Assembly: GCA_028694565.1 (NCBI GenBank)
Contig: JAQVKR010000170.1
Coordinates: forward strand, 1-6,213
Length of the DNA stretch: 6,213 nt
Direction: 5' to 3'
Source of the DNA: Gammaproteobacteria bacterium
GTDB taxonomy: Bacteria > Pseudomonadota > Gammaproteobacteria > DSM-26407
Numbering within the stretch: position 1 is the stretch's first letter; the number at the start of each line of letters is the position of its first letter. The position numbers and the translations under genes are program-made. This document shows, piece by piece, positions 1-5,590 of this stretch. The notes under the pieces were generated by a model, which made no database searches, was not told the DNA's origin, and saw nothing but the letters and a program-made list of their open reading frames with translations.

Positions 1-273
1 CTGGCGAGACTGGTCGCCGACCACATCTACCGCAGCGCCGGTGATCGTCTCCTGCCCGCCACCGACGCCAGGACCGCCCGCCAGAAGTTCCAGCGGGCGT
101 TTGCCCAGGAGTTTCTCTGTCCCTTCACGGCGTTGTCGGATTTCCTCGGCTCTACGGAACCCACCGACGATCGAATCGAGGAGGCCGCCGACCTGTTCAA
201 TGTCTCTCCGCTGCTGGTGAAGACGACGCTGGTCAATCGGGGCGTCCTGGGGCGCGAAGTATTACCCGACTAG
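1..273 (+). CDS. ImmA/IrrE-family metallo-endopeptidase, C-terminal fragment
   Basis: This open frame enters from the left edge and gives 90 residues before TAG at 271-273. Seen: a segment QRAFAQEFLCP (residues 31-41), then IEEAADLFNVSPLLVKTTL (59-77), then VNRGVLGRE (78-86). This order matches the C-terminal part of ImmA/IrrE (DUF955) peptidases: a helix with the ANxFAAELLMP-like signature, followed by a segment resembling the 'A..F.VS...V...L...G' tail. The zinc-binding HExxH motif normally precedes this part and must lie outside the window, so catalytic competence cannot be judged. In the family, such proteins cleave repressors or regulators in mobile elements and stress responses; this one's target is unknown. 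It lies 39 bases before the lyase gene, on the same strand and in the same frame, but has no obvious link to polysaccharide synthesis and may mark the edge of the sugar locus. The family call rests only on remembered motif resemblance. Confidence 0.7.
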   Translation: MARLVADHIYRSAGDRLLPATDARTARQKFQRAFAQEFLCPFTALSDFLGSTEPTDDRIEEAADLFNVSPLLVKTTLVNRGVLGREVLPD

Positions 274-312
274 CCGCGGGGGGGCGCCCCTTCTGCTGGC
301 ACATCCCTGCTC

Positions 313-2076
313 ATGGAAGAGAACGACAAGCACAGGAGTCCGACGATTCCTCTGTTCAGGTATTGGCACACCCTGCGCCACCTGCAGCCGGTACAGTTTT
401 ACGGCCGGCTCTGGTTCCGCCTCCATCGCCCGCGACCGCGGCTGCAGCCCCCGCCGCCGCCGCGACCCCTGAATGGCGCCTGGACCTTGCCGGTGATCAA
501 GCCGGCGGTGATGGAGGGGCCGGACAGCTTCCGTTTCCTCAACCGCCGCGGCCGTCTCGCTACCGCAATGGACTGGAACGCGCCGGAACAGGACAAGCTG
601 TGGCTCTACAACCTCCACTACTTCGACGACCTGAACAGCGAGGATGCCGATGACCGCGTGAGTTGGCACCGTGCGCTGGTGGGGCGCTGGATTGCCGAGA
701 ATCCACCGGGTCGCGGGAACGGCTGGGAGCCCTATCCCACCGCGCTGCGCATGGTCAACTGGATCAAGTGGGCGCTGGCGGGCAACGCCCTCGACGAGCC
801 GTGGCGGGCAAGCCTGGCGGTGCAGGCGCGCTGGCTGCGCCGCCGCCTGGAGTGGCACCTTCTCGGCAACCACCTCTTCGCCGATGCCAAGGCCCTGGTC
901 TTCGCCGGCCTGTTCTTCGACGGCGGGGAAACCGACCGATGGTTGAGCAAAGGGCTGGAGATTCTCAAGCGGGAGGTACCCGGGCAGGTGCTTCCCGACG
1001 GCGGCCACTTCGAGCGCAGCCCCATGTACCACTCCATAATTCTCGAGGACCTGCTGGATCTGGTGAATGCCGCCGATACCTGGGGTGACGCGGTGCCGGA
1101 AGTGGCGGTCTGTTCTTGGCGGGAAGCGGCCGGTCGGATGCTGGGGTGGCTGGAATCGATGATCCATCCGGACGGCGGTATCGCCTTCTTCAATGATGCC
1201 GCCTTCGGCATCGCGCCCGGGTACATGGCGCTCGCCGCGTATGCCGATCGGCTGGGCGTAAGCGCAGTCCCGCCCGGGGTGCGGGTGGTCGGAGCACGTG
1301 CCCCGCAGCCCGGGAAGAATTGGTCTGACGACATCTCCGAGGGCCCCACTGGCGTTGTTGGGGGCGCCGGGGTCTGGCCCGGGGTTGCCTGGGTGCATCT
1401 CGCCGATTCCGGCTATCTCCGGCTGGAAGGTGGGCCCGCCGTGGCGTTCCTGGACGCGGCGCTGGTGGGGCCGGACTGCCTGCCGGGACATGCCCATGCC
1501 GATACCCTTTCCTTCGAGCTCTCCGTGGCCGGGCAGCGCGTGGTGGTGAATACGGGCACCTCCCGCTACGGCACGGATACCCAACGGCTGTTCGAGCGGG
1601 GCACGGCCGCGCACAACACGGTCCAGGTGGATGGCGAGGACTCCAGCGAGGTGTGGGGTGGGTTCCGCGTCGCGCGTCGCGCCCGGCCGATTGGGCTCGA
1701 GATCCGGCCCGAGGAATCGGCTCTGGAGGTGCGTTGTGCCCACGACGGCTACAGGCGCCTGCCGGGCCGGCCGGTCCATTGGCGCACCTGGAGAATCTCG
1801 GAAAACTCCTTGCGGGTCACCGACCAGTTGGAGGGTCGATTCACCCGCGCTGTGGCGCGGTGCCATCTGCACCCGGAGGTCACCGTCACGCTCGAAGGCA
1901 GGATGGCTACCCTGGTCCTGCCGGAGGGGCGGAAGGTCGACCTGGAGGTGGTGGGCGGTGTCCCGCGGGTTGTTTCCACCCGCTGGCATCCGGAGTTCGG
2001 CCTCTCCATCCCGAATGCCTGCATCGAGATTGAATTTTCCGGACCTGAAATGAGCATGGAGCTTCGCTGGGGATGA
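313..2076 (+). CDS. Heparinase II/III-family polysaccharide lyase
   Basis: The product is a 587-residue protein of the heparinase II/III (alginate-lyase-like) type, a family that cleaves uronic-acid-containing polysaccharides by beta-elimination. The N-terminal half fits the all-alpha toroid domain: WLYNLHYFDDL (97-107), WEPYPTALRMVNWIKW (138-153), LLGNHLFADAKALVFAGLFF (183-202) and DGGHFERSPMYHSIILEDLLDL (229-250). The C-terminal half has the beta-sheet domain signature PGHAHADTLSFEL (391-403), NTGTSRYG (413-420) and ERGTAAHNTVQVDGEDSSEVWGGF (428-451). By family analogy, N186/H187, Y239/H240 and H393/H395 are candidate active-site residues. No signal peptide or membrane helix is visible. A proline run (PPPPPRP, 46-52) separates a basic N-terminus from the body. 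ATG 313 is the only ATG, GTG or TTG start in this frame after the in-frame TAG at 271, but it has no clear Shine-Dalgarno. The glycosyltransferase gene follows after one base. Its role is inferred: trimming, length control or clearance of the polymer made by this locus. Confidence 0.93.
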   Translation: MEENDKHRSPTIPLFRYWHTLRHLQPVQFYGRLWFRLHRPRPRLQPPPPPRPLNGAWTLPVIKPAVMEGPDSFRFLNRRGRLATAMDWNAPEQDKLWLYNLHYFDDLNSEDADDRVSWHRALVGRWIAENPPGRGNGWEPYPTALRMVNWIKWALAGNALDEPWRASLAVQARWLRRRLEWHLLGNHLFADAKALVFAGLFFDGGETDRWLSKGLEILKREVPGQVLPDGGHFERSPMYHSIILEDLLDLVNAADTWGDAVPEVAVCSWREAAGRMLGWLESMIHPDGGIAFFNDAAFGIAPGYMALAAYADRLGVSAVPPGVRVVGARAPQPGKNWSDDISEGPTGVVGGAGVWPGVAWVHLADSGYLRLEGGPAVAFLDAALVGPDCLPGHAHADTLSFELSVAGQRVVVNTGTSRYGTDTQRLFERGTAAHNTVQVDGEDSSEVWGGFRVARRARPIGLEIRPEESALEVRCAHDGYRRLPGRPVHWRTWRISENSLRVTDQLEGRFTRAVARCHLHPEVTVTLEGRMATLVLPEGRKVDLEVVGGVPRVVSTRWHPEFGLSIPNACIEIEFSGPEMSMELRWG

Positions 2077-2077
2077 G

Positions 2078-3358
2078 ATGCATATTCTGTTTCTGACCGA
2101 CAACTTCCCGCCGGAGGTCAACGCGCCGGCTTCGCGGACCCTCGAGCACTGCCGGGAGTGGGTCCGGGCCGGGCACCGGGTGACGGTGATCACCTGCGCG
2201 CCCAACTTCCCGAAGGGGCGGGTCTTCGACGGTTATCGCAACCGTCTGTGGCAGACCGGGGAGATGGAGGGGATCCGGGTCATCCGGGTCTGGAGCTACA
2301 TCACCGCCAACGAGGGTTTCACCCGGCGGATTCTCGACTACCTGAGCTACATGGTCACGGCCACCCTGGCCGCACCCTTCGTCCGCGGGGTGGATCTCGT
2401 CATCGGCACTTCGCCCCAGTTCTTCACTGCCTGCGCGGCCTGGGTAGTGGCCGGTTACAAGCGCCGGCCCTTCGTGTTCGAGCTGCGTGATCTCTGGCCG
2501 GAGTCCATCAAGGCGGTGGGGGCGATGCAGGACTCCCTGGCCATCCGCCTTCTGGAGCGGCTCGAGCTGTTCCTCTACCGGCGCGCGGCGGGGGTGATCT
2601 CGGTGACCGACGCCTTCCGCCGCAATCTCATCGGGCGCGGCGTCGATGCGGCGAAGATCGCCGTCATCACCAACGGGGTGGACATCACCCGCTTCCGCCC
2701 GCAGCCGAAGGATCAGGAGCTGGTGGAGAAGTACGGCCTGGAGGGGAAGTTCGTCGCCGGCTACATCGGCACCCACGGCATGGCCCATGCCCTGGAGACC
2801 GTGCTTGATGCGGCGGACAGGCTGCGCAGGCTGCCCGGGGGGGAGCGGTTCCTCATCGTGCTGCTGGGTGATGGCGCGCATAAGCCCGCGCTGGTGGAGC
2901 GGGCGGCGTCTCTCGGGCTCGACAACGTGGTCTTCATCGATTCGGTGCCGAAGGAAGAGGTGGCGCGCCACTGGTCGTTGCTGGACGTTTCCATCATCCA
3001 CCTGAGAAAGACACCCCTGTTCACCACCGTTATCCCGTCGAAGCTGTTCGAGTGCATGGGCATGGGCATTCCCGTGCTGCACGGGGTGGCGGGTGAGTCG
3101 GCCGGGATCGTGGAGCGTGAGAGGGTAGGGCTGGTCTTCGAGCCGGAGGATCCCGAGGCACTTTGCAGTGGGCTGATGCGGCTGGCCGGGGAGAGGGCCC
3201 TCTACGACGAATTGCGGGCGAACTGCCTGGCGGCGGCGACGCACTATGATCGTGCCGCCCGGGCCCAGGCCATGCTCGGGCTGCTGGAGGGCATCGCGGC
3301 GGAGGGGCGGTTGCCGGAGAACACCGGTGACCATGTGGAACAGAAGGAGCAGGCATAA
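2078..3358 (+). CDS. Glycosyltransferase family 4, WbuB-like
   Basis: The product is a 426-residue GT-B fold glycosyltransferase, probably cytoplasmic or peripheral on the inner membrane, transferring a sugar from a nucleotide donor to a lipid-linked acceptor. The N-terminal acceptor domain shows FPPEVNAPASRTLEHC (10-25) and RAGHRVTVIT (30-39), then GTSPQFF (110-116) and FELRDLWPES (134-143), typical of the WbuB/WbnK-like GT4 group. The linker has VITNGVD (196-202). The C-terminal donor domain has AGYIGTHGMAHAL (227-239), VLLGDG (261-266) and IPSKLFECMGMGIPVL (319-334), with E325 the likely nucleotide-sugar-binding glutamate. Length is normal for the family (about 400). The start at 2078 is preceded by GGGGA at 2069-2073 and lies one base after the lyase stop, so translational coupling is likely. 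WbuB of E. coli transfers an N-acetylfucosamine-type sugar, but donor specificity cannot be assigned here; the adjacent wecB makes an N-acetylmannosamine-derived donor one possibility. The last 15 or so residues are charged and probably disordered. Confidence 0.93.
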   Translation: MHILFLTDNFPPEVNAPASRTLEHCREWVRAGHRVTVITCAPNFPKGRVFDGYRNRLWQTGEMEGIRVIRVWSYITANEGFTRRILDYLSYMVTATLAAPFVRGVDLVIGTSPQFFTACAAWVVAGYKRRPFVFELRDLWPESIKAVGAMQDSLAIRLLERLELFLYRRAAGVISVTDAFRRNLIGRGVDAAKIAVITNGVDITRFRPQPKDQELVEKYGLEGKFVAGYIGTHGMAHALETVLDAADRLRRLPGGERFLIVLLGDGAHKPALVERAASLGLDNVVFIDSVPKEEVARHWSLLDVSIIHLRKTPLFTTVIPSKLFECMGMGIPVLHGVAGESAGIVERERVGLVFEPEDPEALCSGLMRLAGERALYDELRANCLAAATHYDRAARAQAMLGLLEGIAAEGRLPENTGDHVEQKEQA

Positions 3359-3361
3359 GGC

Positions 3362-4477
3362 ATGAAGATCATCAATATCGTGGGGGCGCGCCCGAACTTC
3401 ATGAAGATGGCGCCCATCATCGAGGCGCTGAATCGCCACCCGGACCGCTTCGAACACCTGCTGGTGCATACCGGCCAGCACTACGACCAGCGCATGAGCA
3501 AGGCCTTCTTCGAGGACCTGGGGATGCCTCGTCCGGATATCGATCTGGAGGTGGGCTCGGGCAGCCATGCCGAGCAGACCGGGCGGATCATGATGGCGTT
3601 CGAGCGGGTATGCCGCGATGAACTGCCCGACCTGGTGATCGTGGTGGGAGATGTGAACTCCACCATGGCCTGCACCATCACCGCCAAGAAGCTGGGCATC
3701 AAAGTGGCCCACGTGGAGGCGGGGCTGCGTTCGCGCGACATGGACATGCCGGAGGAGATCAACCGCCTCTGCACCGACGTGCTCTGCGACTACCTGTTCA
3801 CCACCGATACCCTGGCGGATGAAAACCTGCGCGCCGAGGGGGTGGCTGAAGAGAAGATCCACTTCGTCGGCAACGTGATGATCGACACCCTGCTCAAGCA
3901 CAGGGAAATGGCGACGGGCCTTGCGCTGTCGAGGGAACTGGGGCTCGCTCCCGGCGGTTATGCGACGCTGACCCTGCACCGCCCGTCCAATGTGGATGAC
4001 CGGGAGACCCTGTCCGGAATCCTCGAGTCCCTGGCGGAGATCGCGAGAGAGATGCCCATTGTGTTTCCGATCCACCCCAGGACCCGGAAGATGGTGGGCC
4101 AGTTCGGCCTGGACCACTACTTCAACGAGGGGAAGAAGGTGGAGGGCATCTGGATCACCGAGCCCCTGGGGTACCTGGAGTTCCTGCATCTGAACATGAA
4201 CGCATGCATGGTCCTGACGGATAGCGGCGGACTGCAGGAGGAGACGACTGTACTCGGCGTACCCTGCATCACTCTGCGCCACAACACCGAGCGCCCGGTG
4301 ACCCTGACCCAGGGCACCAACCAGCTGGTGGGCAATGAGCCCCAGGCGATCCTGGATGCGGCCCGGGCAGTCCTTGAAGGGCGAGGCCGGAAGGGTCGGG
4401 TGCCGGAAAAGTGGGACGGAAGGTCGGCGGAGCGGATCGTCGATGTCCTGTTGCGGGAGGGCGACGAACTCATGTAG
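3362..4477 (+). CDS. wecB: UDP-N-acetylglucosamine 2-epimerase (non-hydrolysing)
   Basis: This cytoplasmic enzyme interconverts UDP-GlcNAc and UDP-ManNAc, providing precursor for ManNAc, ManNAcA or further derived sugars in surface polysaccharide. The protein has 371 residues, normal for the family. Seen: GARPNFMK (8-15), HTGQHYD (36-42), VVGDVNSTMA (94-103), HVEAGLRS (117-124), MPEEINR (129-135), FPIHPRTR (235-242) and LTDSGGLQEE (285-294). By analogy with E. coli WecB (D95, E117, E131, H213), the catalytic residues are D97, E119, E131 and H206. H206 sits in LHRPSN rather than the commoner THRxEN, so a Ser replaces the Glu; I recall this as a subfamily variant, not a defect. ATG 3362 follows the glycosyltransferase stop by three bases. 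AAGGAG at 3344-3349 is a possible, slightly distant ribosome-binding site. It is the last gene of the tight block; no T-tailed intrinsic terminator follows its stop. Confidence 0.97.
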   Translation: MKIINIVGARPNFMKMAPIIEALNRHPDRFEHLLVHTGQHYDQRMSKAFFEDLGMPRPDIDLEVGSGSHAEQTGRIMMAFERVCRDELPDLVIVVGDVNSTMACTITAKKLGIKVAHVEAGLRSRDMDMPEEINRLCTDVLCDYLFTTDTLADENLRAEGVAEEKIHFVGNVMIDTLLKHREMATGLALSRELGLAPGGYATLTLHRPSNVDDRETLSGILESLAEIAREMPIVFPIHPRTRKMVGQFGLDHYFNEGKKVEGIWITEPLGYLEFLHLNMNACMVLTDSGGLQEETTVLGVPCITLRHNTERPVTLTQGTNQLVGNEPQAILDAARAVLEGRGRKGRVPEKWDGRSAERIVDVLLREGDELM

Positions 4478-4500
4478 GTGGCCTGAAATGGGTTTTCCGT

Positions 4501-4608
4501 GCGGGCATCCCACAGGCTTCGGCCGGGGTGGCAGGTCACCCTTGTGGGAGGCGCGCCCTCGCGGCGATTGCGTTCGAATAGACAGGATTTGCAGGATTGA
4601 CGGGATTT
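4501..4608 (+). repeat. Composite REP-like inverted repeat, copy A
   Basis: The left arm TCCCACAGG (4508-4516) pairs with CC-T-TGTGGGA (4540-4549), with T4542 bulged. Nested inside is a smaller hairpin, GGGTG (4526-4530) with CACCC (4537-4541); it shares bases 4540-4541 with the outer stem. The right side continues GTGGGAGG, a CG-rich stretch and GCGGCGATTG (4561-4570). This resembles the REP elements of pseudomonads and xanthomonads (GTGGGAGC...GCCGCGA type). It is followed directly by a 9-base tandem array. The whole unit recurs about 180-185 bases downstream as copy B. Confidence 0.8.
4582..4608 (+). repeat. 9-base tandem array (ACAGGATTT-like), three units, copy A
   Basis: Three consecutive 9-base units are seen: ACAGGATTT (4582-4590), GCAGGATTG (4591-4599) and ACGGGATTT (4600-4608). 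They resemble the dispersed 'acaggattt' arrays found in many proteobacterial intergenic regions. The array abuts the REP-like right arm, as it does in copy B. Confidence 0.8.
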
Positions 4609-4647
4609 TGCCGGTTGCCCAGGGGAGGAGGGTGGCGGGCCGCCTGA

Positions 4648-4658
4648 CACAGGCTTCG
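4648..4658 (+). repeat. Degenerate third copy of the REP-like left arm
   Basis: CACAGGCTTCG at 4648-4658 is identical to 4511-4521 in copy A. It lacks the preceding TCC needed for the full arm, and no matching right arm follows at the expected distance. It may be a decayed remnant of a further copy, though 11 bases is short. Confidence 0.4.
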
Positions 4659-4671
4659 TGATGGCCCCCAT

Positions 4672-4683
4672 CGCCCCGGGGCG
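4672..4683. repeat. Perfect 12-base palindrome CGCCCCGGGGCG
   Basis: The sequence equals its own reverse complement and sits at the junction where copy B begins, overlapping its first three bases. It is too tight to form a hairpin without opening the centre. It could be a binding site, a recombination junction or chance in GC-rich DNA. Confidence 0.45.
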
Positions 4684-4793
4684 GGCCTCCCACAGGCTTT
4701 GGTCGGGCCGTGGCGGCGGGGGAACCTTGTGGGAGGAGGGCGCCCGCCGCGATTGAATTTGAATGGACAGGATCTACAGGATCCGCAGGGTGA
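4681..4793 (+). repeat. Composite REP-like inverted repeat, copy B
   Basis: By hand alignment, 4681-4702 matches 4501-4522 of copy A at 20 of 22 positions, and 4726-4792 matches 4541-4607 at 50 of 67. The spacer between arms is 5 bases longer than in copy A (23 versus 18) and largely dissimilar. The arms pair better here: CCTCCCACAGG (4686-4696) with CC-T-TGTGGGAGG (4725-4736), 11 base pairs with T4727 bulged, the same bulge as in copy A. The unit again ends with a 9-base array. Conserved arms with a divergent spacer suggest that the hairpin is the maintained feature. Confidence 0.82.
4767..4793 (+). repeat. 9-base tandem array (ACAGGATCT-like), three units, copy B
   Basis: The units are ACAGGATCT (4767-4775), ACAGGATCC (4776-4784) and a degenerate GCAGGGTGA (4785-4793). 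Phase and position relative to the REP-like arm are the same as in copy A, so the array and the inverted repeat appear to travel as one unit. Confidence 0.78.
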
Positions 4794-4802
4794 GCCTCGC
4801 GC

Positions 4803-4846
4803 ACCGCCCCGGACACCCTCTCCCTCAGGTGGAGGGCCGGGGTGGT
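4803..4846. repeat. Long GC-rich hairpin of the CCCTCTCCC/GGAGGG type
   Basis: The left strand ACCGCCCCGG (4803-4812) pairs with CCGGGGTGGT (4837-4846), with one G-T wobble. After a 3-base bulge (ACA, 4813-4815), CCCTC (4816-4820) pairs with GAGGG (4832-4836) around an 11-base loop. That makes 15 pairs. The core CCCTCTCCCTCAGG...GGAGGGCCGGGGTG resembles a widely dispersed proteobacterial intergenic repeat. No T tract follows, so it is not a standard terminator. Confidence 0.7.
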
Positions 4847-4884
4847 CGGAGCTCGGACAGGGCACGGCGCACGGATTCAAATCT

Positions 4885-4914
4885 GTAGGATGGGCAAAGC
4901 GCAGCGTACCCATC
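4885..4914. repeat. GTAGGATGGGC...GTACCCATC dispersed inverted repeat
   Basis: GATGGG (4889-4894) and CCCATC (4909-4914) form a perfect 6-base inverted repeat around CAAAGCGCAGCGTA. From memory this is a familiar dispersed intergenic element of proteobacteria (consensus near GTAGGGTGGGCAAAGCGAAGCGTGCCCACC). Its reverse strand often gives spurious proteins containing GTLRFAHPT, and it does so here. Confidence 0.75.
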
Positions 4915-4955
4915 GGAGTTCGAGGTGGCCCGGTGGGATGGATGAACCAGTACAT

Positions 4956-4959
4956 GGAG
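4956..4959 (+). promoter_or_regulatory. Ribosome-binding site GGAG for the membrane-protein gene
   Basis: GGAG lies 7 bases before ATG 4967, good spacing for a Shine-Dalgarno. It supports this start over the nearby out-of-frame ATG at 4954. Confidence 0.6.
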
Positions 4960-4966
4960 CAGCCGC

Positions 4967-5590
4967 ATGGAAGCAGCACAGGTTCAGGAGTTCACAGCTA
5001 CCGCAGTGCCGGTGGTTGGTCTGGTTCTTTCATTGTTATATGTGAGTAGGCAGTATCTAGAGCTGCGATGGCGGCGGTTTGCTGTTGAGCGGTCCCAGCT
5101 GGAACTGTTGATTGGTTTTCTCCGGGACTCCGGCAACAGGGAAATGACCGGGGTGGAGCGTTTGTTGCTTGAGCAAGTTTTCAGAAACTATTTTGGTTAT
5201 CTGCTCGGCGCAAGTGAAATTCAGTATGTCTTGTCGATGGAATTTCCGTCTCGGTTGATCGCGAGAATGAAATACGCGGGCGGCATCCTGAAATATCAGG
5301 ATGGCATTGGTTTTTACTACCCAAAAAGAAAGATGTCCCTTCGAGTCAAAGATGTTGCGTTGAGCGTGTTGCAAAGTATTTTTCTTATTGCGGTCTTGTC
5401 CACTGTCGGGCATGGATTAGAAACGAATGATTCGAGGTATTTTTTTGTGGCTCTCCTCGGCGTCCTGATATTTGTCGTCGTACTGAACTCCAGTATGCCG
5501 GTTGTATCCGCGCGGTCTATTTTACTGGACCACGGGACGGGAGAGGGGTGTCTGACGCCACCCAGGGAGGGTGCTGACTGTGATTCCTGA
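4967..5590 (+). CDS. Predicted three-helix inner-membrane protein, unknown function
   Basis: I do not recognise this 207-residue protein. Three hydrophobic segments are visible: about 11-27 (ATAVPVVGLVLSLLYV), 130-149 (ALSVLQSIFLIAVLSTVGHG) and 158-175 (YFFVALLGVLIFVVVLNS). Basic residues after helix 1 (R28, R34, R36, R37) and before helix 2 (KRKMSLRVK) predict the N-terminus outside and a roughly 100-residue, mostly helical, cytoplasmic middle part containing FRNYFGYLLGASEIQYVLS (72-90). The last 20 residues are hydrophilic and contain two cysteines (C195, C205). The gene is strikingly AT-rich: hand counts of G+C are 23/60 at 5161-5220, 29/60 at 5221-5280 and 25/60 at 5341-5400, against 38-40/60 in wecB and 45/60 in rfbB. 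Codons rare in GC-rich genomes (TTA, AGG, CTA) occur near the start. It sits between a repeat mosaic and rfbB, overlapping the latter by 11 bases. Recent acquisition is inferred. A role in polysaccharide export or in defence is possible but unsupported. Confidence 0.75.
   Translation: MEAAQVQEFTATAVPVVGLVLSLLYVSRQYLELRWRRFAVERSQLELLIGFLRDSGNREMTGVERLLLEQVFRNYFGYLLGASEIQYVLSMEFPSRLIARMKYAGGILKYQDGIGFYYPKRKMSLRVKDVALSVLQSIFLIAVLSTVGHGLETNDSRYFFVALLGVLIFVVVLNSSMPVVSARSILLDHGTGEGCLTPPREGADCDS
5564..5570 (+). promoter_or_regulatory. Ribosome-binding site AGGGAGG deciding the rfbB start
   Basis: AGGGAGG lies 9 bases before GTG 5580, near-ideal spacing. The other in-frame GTG at 5571 directly abuts it and is too close to use it, so GTG 5580 is preferred. 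The site lies inside the 3' end of the membrane-protein gene. Confidence 0.7.

Larger units (their letters stand above)
4478..4966. other. Intergenic repeat mosaic without a credible gene
   Basis: These 489 bases between wecB and the membrane-protein gene contain no convincing coding sequence. Open frames crossing them are built from repeat units and have no domain motifs. From left to right: composite repeat copy A (4501-4608), a short GC-rich spacer with a degenerate third left arm (4648-4658) and a perfect palindrome (4672-4683), composite repeat copy B (4681-4793), a long hairpin (4803-4846), a GTAGGATGGGC-type inverted repeat (4885-4914), and about 50 bases leading to the next start. No intrinsic terminator with a T tract and no convincing -35/-10 pair was seen. 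The hairpins could nevertheless slow transcription or protect the 3' end of the upstream mRNA. Confidence 0.85.

Noticed and set aside
281..290. GGGGCGCCCC palindrome between the peptidase and lyase genes
   Set aside because: A 10-base palindrome in a G/C run is expected by chance here; there is no loop and no T tract to make a terminator.
262..2205. 647-codon open frame on the minus strand opposite the lyase gene
   Set aside because: Shadow of the lyase coding sequence; no recognisable motif and a composition typical of antisense GC-rich DNA.
4526..4610. Rho-independent terminator after wecB
   Set aside because: Hairpins are present but none is followed directly by a T tract; the TTTT at 4606-4609 is not adjacent to a stable stem.
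4753..4785. Promoter before the membrane-protein gene (TTGAAT as -35)
   Set aside because: No convincing -10 at proper spacing; the sequence belongs to repeat copy B and lies about 180 bases from the start codon.
4501..4793. Possible CRISPR array
   Set aside because: Only two long, imperfect units about 180 bases apart with internal inverted arms; no short regular repeat-spacer structure and no cas genes.
1907..4816. Very long open frame (969 codons) on the minus strand
   Set aside because: It runs antisense to the lyase end, the glycosyltransferase and wecB, all of which have clear family motifs. Its translation is low-complexity (H/R/P/G-rich) with no domain signature, as expected when GC-rich codon bias removes stops on the opposite strand.
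4757..4882. Inverted pair ATTTGAAT (4757-4764) and ATTCAAAT (4875-4882) as possible element ends
   Set aside because: Eight bases is too short, there are no flanking target duplications, and the enclosed sequence is a mix of different repeats.
4536..4979. 147-codon minus-strand frame containing GTLRFAHPT and PPPEGEGV
   Set aside because: These peptides are signatures of translated intergenic repeats (the GTAGGATGGGC and CCCTCTCCC elements), a known source of spurious hypothetical proteins.
4699..5049. 116-codon plus-strand frame through the repeat mosaic
   Set aside because: Composed of repeat translation (for example GQDLQDPQG from the 9-base array) and overlaps the better supported membrane-protein gene in another frame.
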